DNA from: Paramacrobiotus richtersi
Taxonomy: Eukaryota > Tardigrada > Eutardigrada > Parachela > Macrobiotidae
Assembly (NCBI GenBank): GCA_034698045.1
Contig: JAQGAU010000790.1
Span: 1 to 23,869 of the forward strand
Direction: 5' to 3'
DNA: 23,869 bases
In this document: one piece after another, positions 22,507-23,869 of the stretch
Position numbering within the stretch: the first letter of the stretch is position 1
How the letters are laid out: each line of letters starts with the position of its first letter
Position numbers and translations under genes: made by a program
The notes under the pieces: generated by a model
What the model saw: only the letters and a program-made list of their open reading frames with translations
The model's database searches: none
Told to the model about the DNA's origin: nothing

Positions 22507-23279
22507 TTCCTAGATTATTGCAATTTATCAGTAGTTCTTTAATGATCTGTCCACTGAAGTTCAAACAAGCAAGATCAGAATACCCTGTAAACTGAACTTT
22601 CGGACCACAGTTTTCAAAATTAATGATGCTCAAGTGGAAACGCAGTGATGATATTAAACTGTGAAGTACATCGTATGCACGCTTGTGCATGAAAGAATCT
22701 GATGAAGGTTTCATTTTCTGCTGCAAGTTACACATTGGCGCCAGATTTGACAATGGATGACCAAGACAGCCCGCAGGGCATGCAGTAGTTGTTATAAGAA
22801 TCTCAGTCTCGAAGCAGGAGAGAGTAAAATGTCAAGAGGGCAAGCTCGGACTTTTATAATATTAACGTGTGAACGATATCAAGGCATAGAGCATGTTATA
22901 TAATAGCATAGCATGACTGAACAGACGGGCCTCTCTGAGCCCCCTGTCTTAATAAGACAGGGCAGTCCTGTCTATTCAGTCATGCTATGATAATAGCCGT
23001 TTTCTGGTATACAACTGTAACAACTGTCACAACTGTAATTTCAAGATATTTCAATTCTTTGTATTATTGAAATTTGATTTTATTGTTGATTTCTTGATGA
23101 AACGTTACTAATTCCTTTGAATTTAATAAAATCAAGAAGATGTCAGCTGCATGCCCATATGCACGCATTCGATAAGAACTTTAATGTCATCTGTATCACA
23201 GCTTCGCTCCCTTTTACACAGTAGACAGAAAAAAAACACCAGCAAGCTGCAAGCTTTTTTTGCTGAGAAAAGAAAGGAT
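22507..23279. other. between F-box-like gene and cyclase fragment E
   Basis: A minus-strand frame (22753-22427) partly overlaps the first F-box-like exon in another frame. It contains SFMHKRAYDVLHSLISSLRF and SDLACLNFSGQIIKELLI but has no recognisable family. The 95-bp hairpin is also here. No other gene was seen. Confidence 0.35.
22901..22995. repeat. 95-bp nested hairpin (small foldback element)
   Basis: Outer arms at 22901-22926 and 22970-22995 pair at 23 of 26 bases; both contain CATAGCATGACTGAA. Inside is a second hairpin, CCCTGTCTT...AAGACAGGG (about 22942-22962), and CCTGTCT occurs again in the right arm. It has no coding capacity. It looks like a tiny non-autonomous element or an RNA-forming hairpin. 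Confidence 0.6.
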
Positions 23280-23782
23280 TTAATAAGATACTGGAATGAT
23301 AACAACATATTCCAAAACAGAGATGAGAATAACGACAAGTATCAGAATGACGGCAAGAGATGTTCCAAATACGATATAGCGTTCGTTATCTCCTGCAATG
23401 CGAAACTCATGTAAAAAAGTGATAAACAAATTCGTTAACGAATTTGTTAAACTAGACCGAGATGTGTTGCGACACAGTCCGCCGCTAAATCCACAAATGG
23501 GCGCATTGGGCGGTGGCGAGTCTCTGTACGGCCAATTAACTAGTCCCAGAATTTTCACCGTGTTGAGAAGAGAACTGGCTACAAGTCAGCACAACCAAGT
23601 AATTATCCAACGCATCATTAAACTGGGCGCGAGTAATTTCCCTAGCTGGTATGCGGATATGGTTCAACCGTCAGGAAAACCTAACAGATATTCCTGTTGA
23701 GATTATTGTATGATAACCGGAGTTACGTCTTGTACCAGCTTACATATTCACCGTCGGCCATATTTAATTTTGTGGCCTCTGC
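23280..23782 (-). pseudogene. receptor guanylyl cyclase fragment at right edge (copy E)
   Basis: Exon 23782-23744 is 39 nt, with TTCCAG before and GTAAGC after. It reads AEATKLNMADGEY, matching copy B exon 5 (IAAHRRGMARGDY) in length and phase. About 170 nt further on comes the juxtamembrane block VNWPYRDSPPPNAPICGFSG with GLCRN. A membrane helix follows (YIVFGTSLAVILILVVILIS, near 23365-23300). The four exons that copy B has between these parts (exons 6-9, over 450 coding nt) do not fit in the gap, and no kinase or cyclase exon follows below 23280. It is therefore probably a remnant. Upstream exons lie past the window edge, so an unusual working gene is not fully excluded. Confidence 0.7.
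23425..23448. repeat. 24-nt perfect palindrome
   Basis: AACAAATTCGTT is followed directly by its reverse complement. It lies in the presumed intron between the juxtamembrane and membrane-helix exons of copy E. Confidence 0.7.
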
Positions 23783-23869
23783 CTGGAAAATGGTTGTTTA
23801 TTGGGCAAAAGCCGCCGACACAAAATCAAGTGCGAAGACACATGCAGAGACAACTACAAGGTAAAATGT

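Noticed and set aside
22427-22753. 108-codon minus-strand frame before the F-box-like gene
   Set aside because: It overlaps the first exon in another frame and shows no known domain; kept only as a note.
1-23869. CRISPR arrays, rRNA, tRNA and bacterial operons
   Set aside because: No regularly spaced repeats, conserved RNA cores or ribosome-binding-site-led gene strings were seen; the gene structure is plainly eukaryotic. A tRNA scan could not be run.

Overview
The window looks like nuclear DNA of a small, compact-genome animal. Genes are split into many short exons by short introns (most 38-150 nt, GT...AG), there are no bacterial-style operons, and three short foldback elements are embedded. 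The best guess is a tardigrade or another ecdysozoan. That rests on the intron style, on a cluster of receptor-type guanylyl cyclases, and on an F-box-like gene of a kind I associate with tardigrades. It is inference, not proof.

The theme is a cluster of receptor (membrane) guanylyl cyclase genes in different states. (A) The first coding part of one copy runs off the left edge (minus strand, 1-276). (B) A complete copy lies at 1893-7208, minus strand. I could assemble 19 exons whose phases all fit, giving 1068 residues: signal peptide, ligand-binding domain, one membrane helix, kinase-homology domain, coiled coil and a cyclase domain with its catalytic residues. (C) A broken copy lies at 9078-10382, minus strand. 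A piece of ligand-binding domain sits directly beside it in the opposite orientation (10470-10894, plus). (D) A divergent broken copy on the plus strand (about 15420-17472) has lost the second catalytic Asp. (E) A fragment of a further copy on the minus strand lies at the right edge (23280-23782). All these copies would act, if functional, as cell-surface receptors that turn GTP into cGMP.

Two other genes are supported. One is a three-exon plus-strand gene (11928-13929) for a 154-residue protein I do not recognise; its second intron carries a TTAA-flanked foldback element. The other is a three-exon minus-strand gene (17818-22506) for a 488-residue F-box-like protein with a 2.7-kb first intron.

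Repeats: a GC-rich, TA-flanked inverted-repeat element (1167-1700), the 615-bp TTAA-flanked foldback (12541-13155), a 95-bp nested hairpin (22901-22995), a small hairpin next to the inverted cyclase piece (about 11043-11138), and a 24-nt perfect palindrome (23425-23448). I saw no CRISPR array, rRNA or convincing tRNA. All gene models are hand-built from splice signals and reading phase; transcript data would be decisive.
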